From Chromatiaceae bacterium (GTDB taxonomy: Bacteria; Pseudomonadota; Gammaproteobacteria; Chromatiales; Chromatiaceae), in assembly GCA_025458165.1 (NCBI GenBank), contig JALOTB010000020.1:1-40855 (forward strand): a DNA stretch of 40,855 nucleotides, given 5' to 3'. The notes beneath the pieces were generated by a model. The model was not told the DNA's origin and made no database searches. It saw only the letters and a program-made list of their open reading frames with translations. Made by a program: the position numbers and the translations under genes. The stretch's first letter is position 1, and every line of letters begins with the position of its first letter. This document shows positions 26,205 to 37,258 of this stretch, in pieces.

Positions 26205-27500
26205 ATGCTGAACTGGGACGACCCCCTCGCCGCCATCGCCGCCAAGGCCCCGCCGGCGCCAGCTCGCGTCTATGAGCGGCCGGTTGAGCCGCCCCTGCGG
26301 CCGCACGACACCGCCGATCACGTGCGCCCGGGCCGGGGCGTGGTCGCCAACGAGGCGCTCATGGCGACCGCCGGGTCCGCCCCGGTCGTCGCCGCCGAGC
26401 CGGCCAACGCACTCAGTCAGCACGAGTTCGACCATACCGCCGCGGGCGGCGCAACCGGCCTCGAGAGCCTGGAGATCGGCGCCGGACGGGTGCGGGTGGA
26501 CGACAAGCGGATCATCAACTGCCGCGCCGACCTCAACCAGCTCGTACCGTTCAAGTACGACTGGGCCTGGCAGAAGTACCTCGACGCCTGCGCCAACCAC
26601 TGGATGCCGCAGGAGATCAACATGAACGCCGACATCGCACTCTGGCGCAGCCCCGACGGCCTGACCGCGGACGAGCGCACCATCATCAAGCGCAACCTCG
26701 GCTTCTTCGCGACCGCCGACTCTCTGGTCGCCAACAACCTGGTGCTCGCGGTCTACCGCCACATCACCAACCCCGAGTGCCGCCAGTACCTGCTGCGCCA
26801 GGCCTTCGAGGAGGCCCTGCACACCCACGCCTACCAGTACGTGGTCGAGAGCCTGGGGCTCGACGAGGGCGAGATCTTCAACATGTACCGCGAGGTCCCC
26901 TCGGTCGCGCGGAAGGCCGAGTGGGCCCTGCCCTACACCCAGTACCTGGCCGACCCCCACTTCCACACCGGCACCCCGGAGAACGACCAGAAGCTGCTCC
27001 GCGAGCTGGTCGCCTTCTACCTGATCTTCGAGGGGATCTTCTTCTACGTCGGCTTCGTCCAGATCCTCTCGATGGGGCGGCGCAACAAGATGACCGGCAC
27101 CGCCGAGCAGTTCCAGTACATCCTGCGTGACGAGTCGATGCACATGAACTTCGGCATCGACGTGATCAACCAGATCAAGATCGAGAATCCGCACCTGTGG
27201 ACCGCCGCGTTCAAGGACGAGCTGGCGGCGATGATCCGCGACGCGGTGACGCTGGAGGCCCAATACGCCCACGACACCATGCCGCGCGGCGTGCTGGGGC
27301 TCAATGCCCCGATGTTCGAGGAGTACCTGCACTTCATCGCCAACCGCCGCTGCGCCCAGATTGGGCTCCCCGAGCAGTATCCCGGCGCGACCAACCCCTT
27401 CCCTTGGATGTCGGAGGTGCTTGACTTAAAAAAGGAGAAGAACTTCTTCGAGACCCGGGTCACCGAGTACCAGACCGGCGGGACGCTGAGCTGGGACTGA
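26205..27500 (+). CDS. nrdB: NrdB, class Ia ribonucleotide reductase radical subunit
   Basis: 431 residues. The first 100 residues are an Ala/Pro-rich extension (starting [20 protein letters not shown]) that is longer than in the E. coli protein. The diiron core then follows: HWMPQEINM with Glu137, [12 protein letters not shown] with Glu203, His206 and the Tyr210 position that carries the radical (E..H...Y spacing as in E. coli NrdB), [11 protein letters not shown], and [10 protein letters not shown]. The Tyr is therefore retained, favouring a tyrosyl-radical enzyme. The C-terminus ([12 protein letters not shown]) ends in the aromatic/acidic tail that docks on NrdA. Confidence 0.95.
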   Translation: MLNWDDPLAAIAAKAPPAPARVYERPVEPPLRPHDTADHVRPGRGVVANEALMATAGSAPVVAAEPANALSQHEFDHTAAGGATGLESLEIGAGRVRVDDKRIINCRADLNQLVPFKYDWAWQKYLDACANHWMPQEINMNADIALWRSPDGLTADERTIIKRNLGFFATADSLVANNLVLAVYRHITNPECRQYLLRQAFEEALHTHAYQYVVESLGLDEGEIFNMYREVPSVARKAEWALPYTQYLADPHFHTGTPENDQKLLRELVAFYLIFEGIFFYVGFVQILSMGRRNKMTGTAEQFQYILRDESMHMNFGIDVINQIKIENPHLWTAAFKDELAAMIRDAVTLEAQYAHDTMPRGVLGLNAPMFEEYLHFIANRRCAQIGLPEQYPGATNPFPWMSEVLDLKKEKNFFETRVTEYQTGGTLSWD

Positions 27501-27516
27501 GGGGACACCCGTCCCC
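27501..27516 (+). terminator. Hairpin after nrdB
   Basis: GGGGAC-ACCC-GTCCCC forms a 6-bp stem immediately after the nrdB stop; a second GC-rich hairpin (about 27521-27537) follows. No T-run is present, so this is a possible Rho-assisted or weak terminator. Confidence 0.4.
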
Positions 27517-27644
27517 CCAGGCCTCCGGCAGCCGGGGGCGGGGAGCAGCTTGGCGCCCGGCGTCAGGCAGGGTTTTGAGATCGCAGTACCCCTAAGGAGC
27601 AGTCGCCACCGATATCGTCCGCCGTCCTCAGTGAGGGTCGAGCC

Positions 27645-28442
27645 ATGCGCCTTGAGCAACAGATCACCCATCCCCGGCTGCTCCGTAAGCCGATCCGTGG
27701 GGATGGCCCCAGCACGGCAGGCTTGCGCGGCGAGGTCGACGCGGATAAGGCGAGCCGGTTCGTCGACGCCACCCTGCTCGATCAGCCTCGCAGGGCCGCG
27801 ATCATCCAGGCGCTGGGGGAGCGCCAGATTGGCGACGAGCTCGGACGTGAGATCTTCATCGGTGCGGTCGAGTATCAACTGACTGCGTACGCCCATGACC
27901 TCGGCCCAAAGGCGAGCGCGGACCCGGACCCGGGTCTGCGAGCGGCCGCCGCGCAAGCGCAGGGCATTGCGGTGCTGCTGGGGCGTCTACCGGAAGCGGC
28001 CCGCCGGCTGCTGGCTGAGCGCCTCATGAGCCAGGACGCGCCCCGTCTGGACGCGGGCCAGGACCTGCTGTGCGAGCTGGGGTGCGAGATCGACCACCTG
28101 GCGCAGGCCTGCCGGCTGGCAGCCGAGTCGCCTCCGCCGGCGTCGGGCACGGAGCTGGGGCTGATCCGCCAGCTCGCTCGGGCCTTCGCCGCCTGCTTCG
28201 AGGAGACCGCGACGGCGGCGGCCGATGGCGGGTTCGCCACCGCGCTGCGGGTCCTCGCCGAGAAGACCGGACTCGCCATTCCCCACGCCCCGGCGCTGCT
28301 CAGCCGGGCCCTGTCGAGCCCGGCCGCTGAGGCCGATGCCGGCATGCCCAAGGGTCGCGTCCAAACAGAGACCCCGGTCGCTGGCTCGACGCACTCAGTC
28401 GGGGTGCCGATCCTCGCCGGTCGAGGCCCGATCGGGGTCTAG
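27645..28442 (+). CDS. Hypothetical protein (265 aa)
   Basis: No family recognised. An Ala/Leu-rich, apparently helical protein: FIGAVEYQLTAYAHDLGPKA, AQGIAVLLGRLPEAARRLLA, DLLCELGCEIDHLAQACRLA. The last 40 residues are low-complexity and may not be structured. The ATG follows GAGGG. The 3' end overlaps the next minus-strand gene by 48 bp in a convergent arrangement, which leaves the exact ends of both genes uncertain. It is 144 bp after nrdB and may be separate from the nrd operon. Confidence 0.5.
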   Translation: MRLEQQITHPRLLRKPIRGDGPSTAGLRGEVDADKASRFVDATLLDQPRRAAIIQALGERQIGDELGREIFIGAVEYQLTAYAHDLGPKASADPDPGLRAAAAQAQGIAVLLGRLPEAARRLLAERLMSQDAPRLDAGQDLLCELGCEIDHLAQACRLAAESPPPASGTELGLIRQLARAFAACFEETATAAADGGFATALRVLAEKTGLAIPHAPALLSRALSSPAAEADAGMPKGRVQTETPVAGSTHSVGVPILAGRGPIGV

Positions 28443-28688
28443 CTCGACTGCTGCCAGCGCCTCGCGGGACAGACGCTGGAGCACTGTGAGATGTCCGATC
28501 GACTGCTCCAGCGAGTTGACCACCGACCCCAGCTCCTCTAGCGCGCCGCTGTCGAGCCGCCGGGAATCCCGCAACCGCCGTAGCTCGAGGAGCGCGTTGC
28601 GCAGGCCGCCCTCGGTCTCCTGAGCCGTTCGCAGACTGCTCAGGAACCACCGCGAGAGGGCACCCTTTCCGCTCCCCGAGGCGATCAT
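28395..28688 (-). CDS. Small helical hypothetical protein (97 aa)
   Basis: No family recognised. The sequence is mostly predicted helix/coiled coil (GGLRNALLELRRLRDSRRLD, LEELGSVVNSLEQSIGHLTV). The start overlaps the stop of the upstream membrane-protein gene by 4 bp (ATGA), pointing to translational coupling, and its 3' end overlaps the convergent 265-aa gene. It may be a partner of the small membrane protein. Confidence 0.5.
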   Translation of the reverse strand: MIASGSGKGALSRWFLSSLRTAQETEGGLRNALLELRRLRDSRRLDSGALEELGSVVNSLEQSIGHLTVLQRLSREALAAVELDPDRASTGEDRHPD

Positions 28689-29038
28689 CGTGCTCGCGCA
28701 CCGGCGCCTGCGGCCGTGCCCAGATCCGCGGGCGTCGGCTCGCGCCGCGGCTGCGACGGTCTGGGCCCGCCACCACGCAGCCGGCGCGCCCGACGCTGGG
28801 GGTCGATCAGCAGGCCGTGGATGACCGAGGCAACCAGCGGGATGGTGACGAAGGCCGCGAGACCGGTCATCGCCCCGTCCAGCCAGCCGAGGGCGAGGGC
28901 ACCGCCCAGATGGCCGAGAACGCCCGCCAACCGTGGGGCGAGGCCACTGCCGCCCGGCACTTGCGCTCGGCGCGACGCCCAGTAGGGGAGACTCCAGGCA
29001 AGCAGAAGTGCCGCTGCCGCGAAAATGACGTATTCCAT
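28685..29038 (-). CDS. Small membrane protein (117 aa)
   Basis: From ATG 29038 with GGAG upstream. Two or three hydrophobic segments: MEYVIFAAAALLLAWSLPYW (1-20), then GVLGHLGGALALGWL and AFVTIPLVASVIHGLLI. The C-terminus is basic and low-complexity and would face the cytoplasm. No family recognised. It overlaps the following 97-aa gene by ATGA, so the two are likely produced together. Confidence 0.55.
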   Translation of the reverse strand: MEYVIFAAAALLLAWSLPYWASRRAQVPGGSGLAPRLAGVLGHLGGALALGWLDGAMTGLAAFVTIPLVASVIHGLLIDPQRRARRLRGGGPRPSQPRREPTPADLGTAAGAGARAR

Positions 29039-29070
29039 CGTGCGCTCCACAGTCCAGGTCGCTCCCCTCG

Positions 29071-29222
29071 GGAAACGCTGAAGGATTCAGCGTTTCGCGC
29101 GCGGGGCAGGCTGCGCCGCCGGTTTCACTCGCTCAAACGACTGAAACTGAGGGAAGTCGGAAACCGCGTTTTCGACTTCCGTGCCGATGCTCGGCCCGGG
29201 TGGCCAAACAATCAGCGGCTCC
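29071..29222. repeat. Dispersed MITE-like repeat, copy 2
   Basis: 152 bp. Left end GGAAACGCTGAAGGATTCAG, then CGTTT; right end AATCAGCGGCTCC, whose complement GGAGCCGCTGATT mirrors the left end. Landmarks shared with copy 1: GCCGCCG-TTTC, GTGCCGAT, TGGCCAA. There is no open frame of note. Confidence 0.55.
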
Positions 29223-29426
29223 TTCGGGGGACGGCAAGGGCAGAGAAGCAGATCTCGCGCCAGTCGGCGGAGGCCATGAGGGACAGGGGGCTCCGGGAAT
29301 GGAAGGGCGCACTTCACGCGCCGGCTGTCGTGCCAACACGACGGCCGGCGCCGAACCGTCAGTCCCCGCCCGGGCGAGCGACGGTGGTAGAGTGAACACG
29401 CCAACCGGCGGAGCTCGATAAATCCC

Positions 29427-29475
29427 TTGAAAGGGCGATAACAGCGTTTAATATAAGCGCTAGCTAATATATCAG
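29427..29475 (+). promoter_or_regulatory. Promoter/operator of the RND efflux operon
   Basis: -35 TTGAAA (29427-29432), 16 bp, -10 TAATAT (29449-29454) in an AT-rich patch unlike the surrounding GC-rich DNA. CCCTT/AAGGG flanks the -35, and an imperfect inverted repeat (ATATAAGCGCTA/TAGCTAATATAT) covers the -10 and start region. This suggests a local repressor site. No adjacent regulator gene is visible. Confidence 0.5.
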
Positions 29476-29488
29476 GATCAACGCCACC

Positions 29489-30530
29489 ATGAACCTCACC
29501 AGCCTGATACCCATCCTCGCTACCCTGCTCGCAGCCGCCCCCGCGTCCCAAGACCCCGCCTCCCTGGCGACAGCGGCGGCGGAGTACCGCGTGATCCCGC
29601 GCGAATACCGGCTCGACGGGGTCGTCGAGGCGGTCCGGCGTACCACGGTCTCCGCCCAGACCCAGGGCCAGGTGCAGGAGATCCTCTACGACGTCGACGA
29701 CTTCGTGACCCGCAATGCGGTGTTGGTACGCCTCAAGGACACCGAGCATCGCTCTCGGCTCACACAAGCCGAGGCGGAGCTCAAGTCCGCGACAGCGGAC
29801 CTGGAGCAGGCGCGCGACGAGCACGCACGGGTCAAGGGTCTGCATGAGCGGCAGCTCGTCTCGGACTCCGCGATGGACAGCGCGAACGCCGCACTGAAGG
29901 GCGCCCAGGCGCGCTTCGAGGCGGCCGTGGCCGGCGTCGAGCAGGCCCAGGAGCAGCTCGAGTACACCCAGATCCGCGCCCCCTACTCCGGCATCGTCAC
30001 CCACCGCCACGTCGAGCTCGGAGAGGTCGCGAGCCCCGGGCAGCCGGTGATGAGTGGGATCTCCCTCGACGAGCTGCGCGTCCTCGTCGACGTGCCGCAG
30101 AGCCTGATCCCGGCCGTGCGTGGGGGCGGCGAGGTGCGGGTCTACCCCGCCGACGGGGGCGTGCTGACGCCGACGAACATCACCATCTTCCCCTTCGCCG
30201 ACCTGGGCTCCAACACCTTTAAGGTGCGCGTGGATCTCGCCGAGGGGACCAAGAGCCTGTTCCCCGGGATGTTCGTGAAGACCGGCTTCACCATCGGCGA
30301 GCGCCGCGAGCTGGTGATCCCCGCCCAGGCGGTGGTCTACCGCTCCGAGGTGACCGGGGTCTACGTGCTGGGCGGCGACAGTCGCCTGCAGTTCCGCCAG
30401 ATCCGCACGGGGCGCGCGTTCGACGACCAGATCGTCGTACTTGCGGGCCTGAGCGAGGGTGAGCGGGTCGCGCTCGATCCGGTCGCGGCCGGGGCGACCC
30501 TCAAGGACCAGACCGCAAGGGGGTCGCACG

Positions 30531-30538
<8 letters not shown>
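29489..30538 (+). CDS. RND efflux periplasmic adaptor
   Basis: 349 residues with an N-terminal signal peptide (about 1-30). Lipoyl-like half motifs: VSAQTQGQVQEILYDVDDFV and IRAPYSGIVTHRHVELGEVA, either side of a short coiled-coil hairpin (about 85-155). Then the beta-barrel (LDELRVLVDVPQSLIPAV) and membrane-proximal part ending VALDPVAAGATLK. It bridges the inner-membrane RND pump and an outer-membrane channel; no channel gene is in the window. The 3' end overlaps the permease by 8 bp, so they form one operon. Confidence 0.92.
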
Positions 30539-33770
<3,232 letters not shown>

Positions 33771-33781
33771 TCCCCGGCGCC

Positions 33782-33805
33782 CGGGGCGGGAGTGAGCCCG
33801 CCCCG
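33782..33805 (+). terminator. Hairpin after the RND permease gene
   Basis: CGGGGCGGG-AGTGAG-CCCGCCCCG forms a perfect 9-bp stem with a 6-base loop 11 bp after the stop. No T-run follows. It may terminate the operon or protect the mRNA end. Confidence 0.5.
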
Positions 33806-33871
33806 ACAGGGCCGCCTTGGCAAGATCAGGCCCGGGGCCGAAGATTGGCCGCAGCCACCCGCGTAACGCTT

Positions 33872-34366
33872 ATGGCCCACTCGATCCCGCCTCCACTCCT
33901 TGACGACGCCCGCTGCGCCTTTCTACTGGGGCCGGTCTCGATCAACGCGGCGGGACGGGATGCGGCCCAGGTCCCTTCGGTGAGCCGCGCGCTCGGCTGC
34001 CGGGTGTCGGCGGATCGGCGCGAGGTTACGGTGCTCCTCGCCGCCGCCCGTGCCGGTGAGCTGATCGCAGACTACCAGGCGAACGGGGCCATCGCGGTGG
34101 TCTTCAGCCGCCCCAGCACCCACGAGACGCTCCAGCTCAAGGGCAGCGATGCCCGTATCGAGCCACCGGCACCGGGCGATCGAGAACTGATCGCCGCCTA
34201 TCGCGAGGCCCTGGCGATCGAGCTCGCCTCCCTGGGCTACGGGCGCAACTTCGCCATGACCCTGACCGCGTTCGGCGATGACCCTCTGGTCGCGGTCCGG
34301 TTCACCCCGACCGTCGTCTTCCTCCAGACCCCCGGCCCCGGCGCCGGTCGCCGCCTGGAGCGCTGA
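33872..34366 (+). CDS. Split-barrel PPOX-like protein (164 aa)
   Basis: Start at ATG 33872 (MAHSIPPPLLDDARCAFLLG). The sequence CRVSADRREVTVLLAAARAG and NGAIAVVFSRPSTHETLQLK resembles the flavin-binding split barrel of pyridoxamine 5'-phosphate-oxidase-like proteins, in which the AVVFSRPSTH strand-turn is typical. Flavin binding is possible but not shown. There is no signal peptide. It immediately precedes (3-bp gap) another gene with an N-terminal PPOX-like domain, so the two are likely co-translated. An earlier in-frame start lies inside the permease gene and is rejected. Confidence 0.65.
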   Translation: MAHSIPPPLLDDARCAFLLGPVSINAAGRDAAQVPSVSRALGCRVSADRREVTVLLAAARAGELIADYQANGAIAVVFSRPSTHETLQLKGSDARIEPPAPGDRELIAAYREALAIELASLGYGRNFAMTLTAFGDDPLVAVRFTPTVVFLQTPGPGAGRRLER

Positions 34367-34369
34367 TCC

Positions 34370-35707
34370 TTGGCGGTCCCGCTCTCGTCCCTGCGAAGCT
34401 GCCTGGAGGGCGCGGTCCCGGCGGCGATCGCGACCTGCGCCGCCGACGGGACACCGAACGTGGCCCTGCTCTCCCACGTGCACTACGTCGACGAGGCCCA
34501 CGTCGCCCTGTCGTTTCAGTTCTTCAGCAAGACGCGCGAAAACGTGCTGGTCAATCCCCGCGCCCGCGTCCAGGTGATCGATCCCGACACCGGGATCCAC
34601 TGGCGCCTCGATCTGCACTATCTGCGCACCGAGACCGAGGGGCCGCTCTTCGAGCTGATGCGCGCGCGGCTCGCCGGCATCGCCTCACAAACCGGCATGA
34701 GCAAGGTGTTCCGGCTCCAGGGCGCGGACGTCTACCGGGTGCTCGCGGTGGAGTCCGCCCACGGCGGGGTGAGCGTCTGCCCCCCGCCTCGGCCCGATCG
34801 GCTCCCGGCCCTGCGACGCCTCTGCGAGCAGGTCGCGGCGCAGGCGGACCTTGCCTCCGTGCTCGACGCCGCGCTGCGCGGGTTGGGTGAGGGCTTCGAC
34901 ATCGATCACGCGATGATCCTGATGCTCGATGCCGCGGGCGGGAGGCTGTACACCGTCGCCAGCCGCGGCTACCCGCACTCGGGCGTCGGCTCCGAGATCC
35001 CGCTGGGCCAGGGGGTGATCGGGGTCGCCGCCCGCGAGGGGACGGCGATCCGCATCGGCCACATGGCGCTGGAGTACGTCTACAGCCGGGCGGTCCGCGA
35101 GAGCCTCGCGGCGGAGGGCGGCGCGGGCGATATTGAGACCGAGATCCCCCTGCCCGGCCTAGCGGACTCCCGCAGCCAGCTCGCCGTGCCCCTACGTCAC
35201 GGCGGCCGGGTGACGGGGGTGCTTTACGTCGAGAGTCCGGACGAGCAGCGATTCCAGTTCGACGACGAGGACGCCCTGGCGGTCCTGGCGACCCAGCTCG
35301 CGGCGGCGATCGCGGCGATGGACGAGGCCGAGGAGCCGACGCCGATGCCGGCGAGCCGCGCCGCTCGCGCGCCGAGCGGACAGGTCGTCACCGTCCGCCG
35401 CTACCGGGCGACCGATAGCATCTTTCTCGATGAGGACTATCTGATCAAGGGGGTGGCCGGGGCCATCTTCTGGCGGCTCACCAGCGAGTACCTGCGCACC
35501 GGCCGCACCGAGTTCACCAACCGCGAGCTGCGGCTCGACCCCGCCATCCGCCTGCCGCCGACCTGCGAGAACCTCGAGGCGCGCCTCATCCTCCTGCAGC
35601 GGCGGCTCGCCGAGCGCTGCGCCTTCGCGGGCATCGAGAAGACCGGCCGCGGCCGCTTCCGCCTGTGCGTCAGCCGGCCGCTGCACCTGGAAGAGATGCC
35701 GGCCTGA
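34370..35707 (+). CDS. PPOX-like-GAF fusion with probable C-terminal DNA-binding domain
   Basis: 445 residues from a TTG at 34370, with GGAG 9 nt upstream. The N-terminal PPOX split barrel (about 1-130) has AIATCAADGTPNVALLSHVH, SFQFFSKTRENVLVNPRARV and RTETEGPLFELMRARLAGIA. A GAF domain (about 140-310) includes MILMLDAAGGRLYTVASRGY and SQLAVPLRHGGRVTGVLYVE. A C-terminal region (about 340-445) includes DYLIKGVAGAIFWRLTSEYL and TNRELRLDPAIRLPPTCENL, and looks like a winged-helix-type output. It may be a flavin- or haem-dependent sensor-regulator (inference). Confidence 0.75.
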   Translation: MAVPLSSLRSCLEGAVPAAIATCAADGTPNVALLSHVHYVDEAHVALSFQFFSKTRENVLVNPRARVQVIDPDTGIHWRLDLHYLRTETEGPLFELMRARLAGIASQTGMSKVFRLQGADVYRVLAVESAHGGVSVCPPPRPDRLPALRRLCEQVAAQADLASVLDAALRGLGEGFDIDHAMILMLDAAGGRLYTVASRGYPHSGVGSEIPLGQGVIGVAAREGTAIRIGHMALEYVYSRAVRESLAAEGGAGDIETEIPLPGLADSRSQLAVPLRHGGRVTGVLYVESPDEQRFQFDDEDALAVLATQLAAAIAAMDEAEEPTPMPASRAARAPSGQVVTVRRYRATDSIFLDEDYLIKGVAGAIFWRLTSEYLRTGRTEFTNRELRLDPAIRLPPTCENLEARLILLQRRLAERCAFAGIEKTGRGRFRLCVSRPLHLEEMPA

Positions 35708-35725
35708 GCGGGCCGGCCTGCCGCC

Positions 35726-36223
35726 TCAGCGGGTCGCCACGGCGGTGTCGGCCACCCGCGGCGTCATGTCGATATAGGGCGTGGCGACGGCCGTCCCCGG
35801 CGGGGCGTAGGCGGGGCTGGCCTGGCCGGCCGCTCCCAGGCCGCGCAGGTAGTGATAGATCGCCCCGAGGTCGGCGTCGCTCATCTCGCGCAGATTGAAC
35901 CAGGGCATGGGCGGACGCATCGGCTGGCGCGCCAGGGCGATCCACTCCGCCTCGCTGAGACCCTGGACCCGCAGGCGCAGGTTGGGTGGGTAGGTCGTCC
36001 CCCAGGGACCGCGGAAGCCGAGCTCGCTCCCCGTCAGCCATTGCTCCTCGGGGACCTGACCGCTCGTCGGCATGTAGTTCGGCGTATGGCAGTCGTTGCA
36101 GCCGGCCACGCTGACCAGGTAGCGGCCCCGTGCCTCGGCGTCCGGCCCGGCGGCGGACGCGGCGACGCTGGCCGCGAGCAGGGCCGTTAGGCAGAATCCA
36201 CAAAAGGCGTCAGTTGTGCTCAT
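35726..36223 (-). CDS. Monohaem cytochrome c
   Basis: 165 residues from ATG 36223, with GGAGG upstream. A signal peptide (about 1-25) directs export. The haem motif is C42-N-D-C-H in LVSVAGCNDCHTPNYMPTSG. The C-terminal part has MSDADLGAIYHYLRGL, the usual closing helix of class I cytochromes c, with Met residues nearby as axial-ligand candidates. It is a periplasmic electron carrier, partner unknown. It is convergent with the PPOX-GAF gene. Confidence 0.9.
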   Translation of the reverse strand: MSTTDAFCGFCLTALLAASVAASAAGPDAEARGRYLVSVAGCNDCHTPNYMPTSGQVPEEQWLTGSELGFRGPWGTTYPPNLRLRVQGLSEAEWIALARQPMRPPMPWFNLREMSDADLGAIYHYLRGLGAAGQASPAYAPPGTAVATPYIDMTPRVADTAVATR

Positions 36224-36372
36224 GGGTGGTCCTCCGTCGTCATCGGGTTGTCTTTGCAGCGACGGTTGCAGCATAGGCCCGAGCGTCCGGGCCTGTTCCT
36301 AAATCTATGCTCAGGAAACCCTAAGAGTTTCTTAACCCGAGCCTGGGCGACTTTCACAGGCTGGAGACCCAC

Positions 36373-37248
36373 ATGGCCGCGCATCTCATCCGAACATTCG
36401 TTGCCGCCCTGGCGCTGTTTCCCGCCGCCGCCGTCGCACTCGATCCGGGCGTCGCCAAGGGGACCCTCCGGGTCGATGGGGACGCAGTGACGCTGAGCCA
36501 TTCGCTGGCGCTGCGCCAAGACAACACCGAGGGACTGCTCGACGGGCCTGAGCTGCGGCTGCTGTTGAGCGATCGGGAGGTCCCGCCGAGCGCCTTGGCC
36601 GGTCCCCAGCTCACGGGGATCGAGCGGCTCGCGCGATCGGGGGGCGTGCGCGGCATCCTGCTCAGACTGGAGGCCGATGCCCAGCCCGACTCGGTCTTCG
36701 GCACCCTGCTCTATCCGCCCGCCGAGCCGGGGGCCTCGCTGACTTACTTCACGCTCTCCAGCGTAGGGGCGGGGTTCCAACGCTTCGAGACCGGCGACAA
36801 ACGGATCCTCGGCGAGGCGGCGCACCGCAGCCACCCAGAGGCCGACTTCCCGGGGATGGTCCGATTCGAGTACCAGGCGGGCTTCAGCGCCCCGGTGTTT
36901 CAGGACCTCGACGTCACCGCTGACCTCAAAGGCCGAGCGGCTCAGGACTCCGAGCCCGCGCGCGCCTTTCTCGTCTTCGAGCAGGCCCTGCGCGACGCCG
37001 ACCTTGCCGCGGCCTTCGCGCGGATGACCGAGGCACGCGCCGAGGAGCTGCGGAACTTCCTGGAGCAGATCGGCGAGTCGGAGTTTCGCGCCCAGGCGGT
37101 GGCGATGCTGCCGCCGAACGAGGTCCGTAAGGGCCAGATCGAGCGCGTGGTGATCCGCGGCAAGCGCGCGACCCTGATCTATCGCGAGCCCGGCGCGCTC
37201 GGAGCGGGCACGCTGGTTGAGAAGGACGGGGCCTGGAAGGTCGACTGA
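36373..37248 (+). CDS. Secreted hypothetical protein (291 aa)
   Basis: The ATG has GGAG 9 nt upstream. A signal peptide is clear (MAAHLIRTFVAALALFPAAA, then VALDPG). The N-terminal half looks beta-rich (GTLRVDGDAVTLSHSLALRQ; LTYFTLSSVGAGFQRFETGD). The C-terminal part (about 195-291) resembles the small SnoaL/DUF4878-like fold: a helical VFEQALRDADLAAAFARM followed by strands IERVVIRGKRATLIYREP and a final VEKDGAWKVD. I assign no function. It is probably periplasmic. Confidence 0.75.
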   Translation: MAAHLIRTFVAALALFPAAAVALDPGVAKGTLRVDGDAVTLSHSLALRQDNTEGLLDGPELRLLLSDREVPPSALAGPQLTGIERLARSGGVRGILLRLEADAQPDSVFGTLLYPPAEPGASLTYFTLSSVGAGFQRFETGDKRILGEAAHRSHPEADFPGMVRFEYQAGFSAPVFQDLDVTADLKGRAAQDSEPARAFLVFEQALRDADLAAAFARMTEARAEELRNFLEQIGESEFRAQAVAMLPPNEVRKGQIERVVIRGKRATLIYREPGALGAGTLVEKDGAWKVD

Positions 37249-37258
37249 CGCGACAGGC

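Larger units (their letters stand above)
29039..29488. other. 450-bp intergenic region
   Basis: Holds repeat copy 2 (29071-29222), about 200 bp with no recognisable feature, and the AT-rich promoter of the RND operon (29427-29475). An open minus-strand frame over this region is an antisense artefact of the adaptor gene. Confidence 0.5.
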
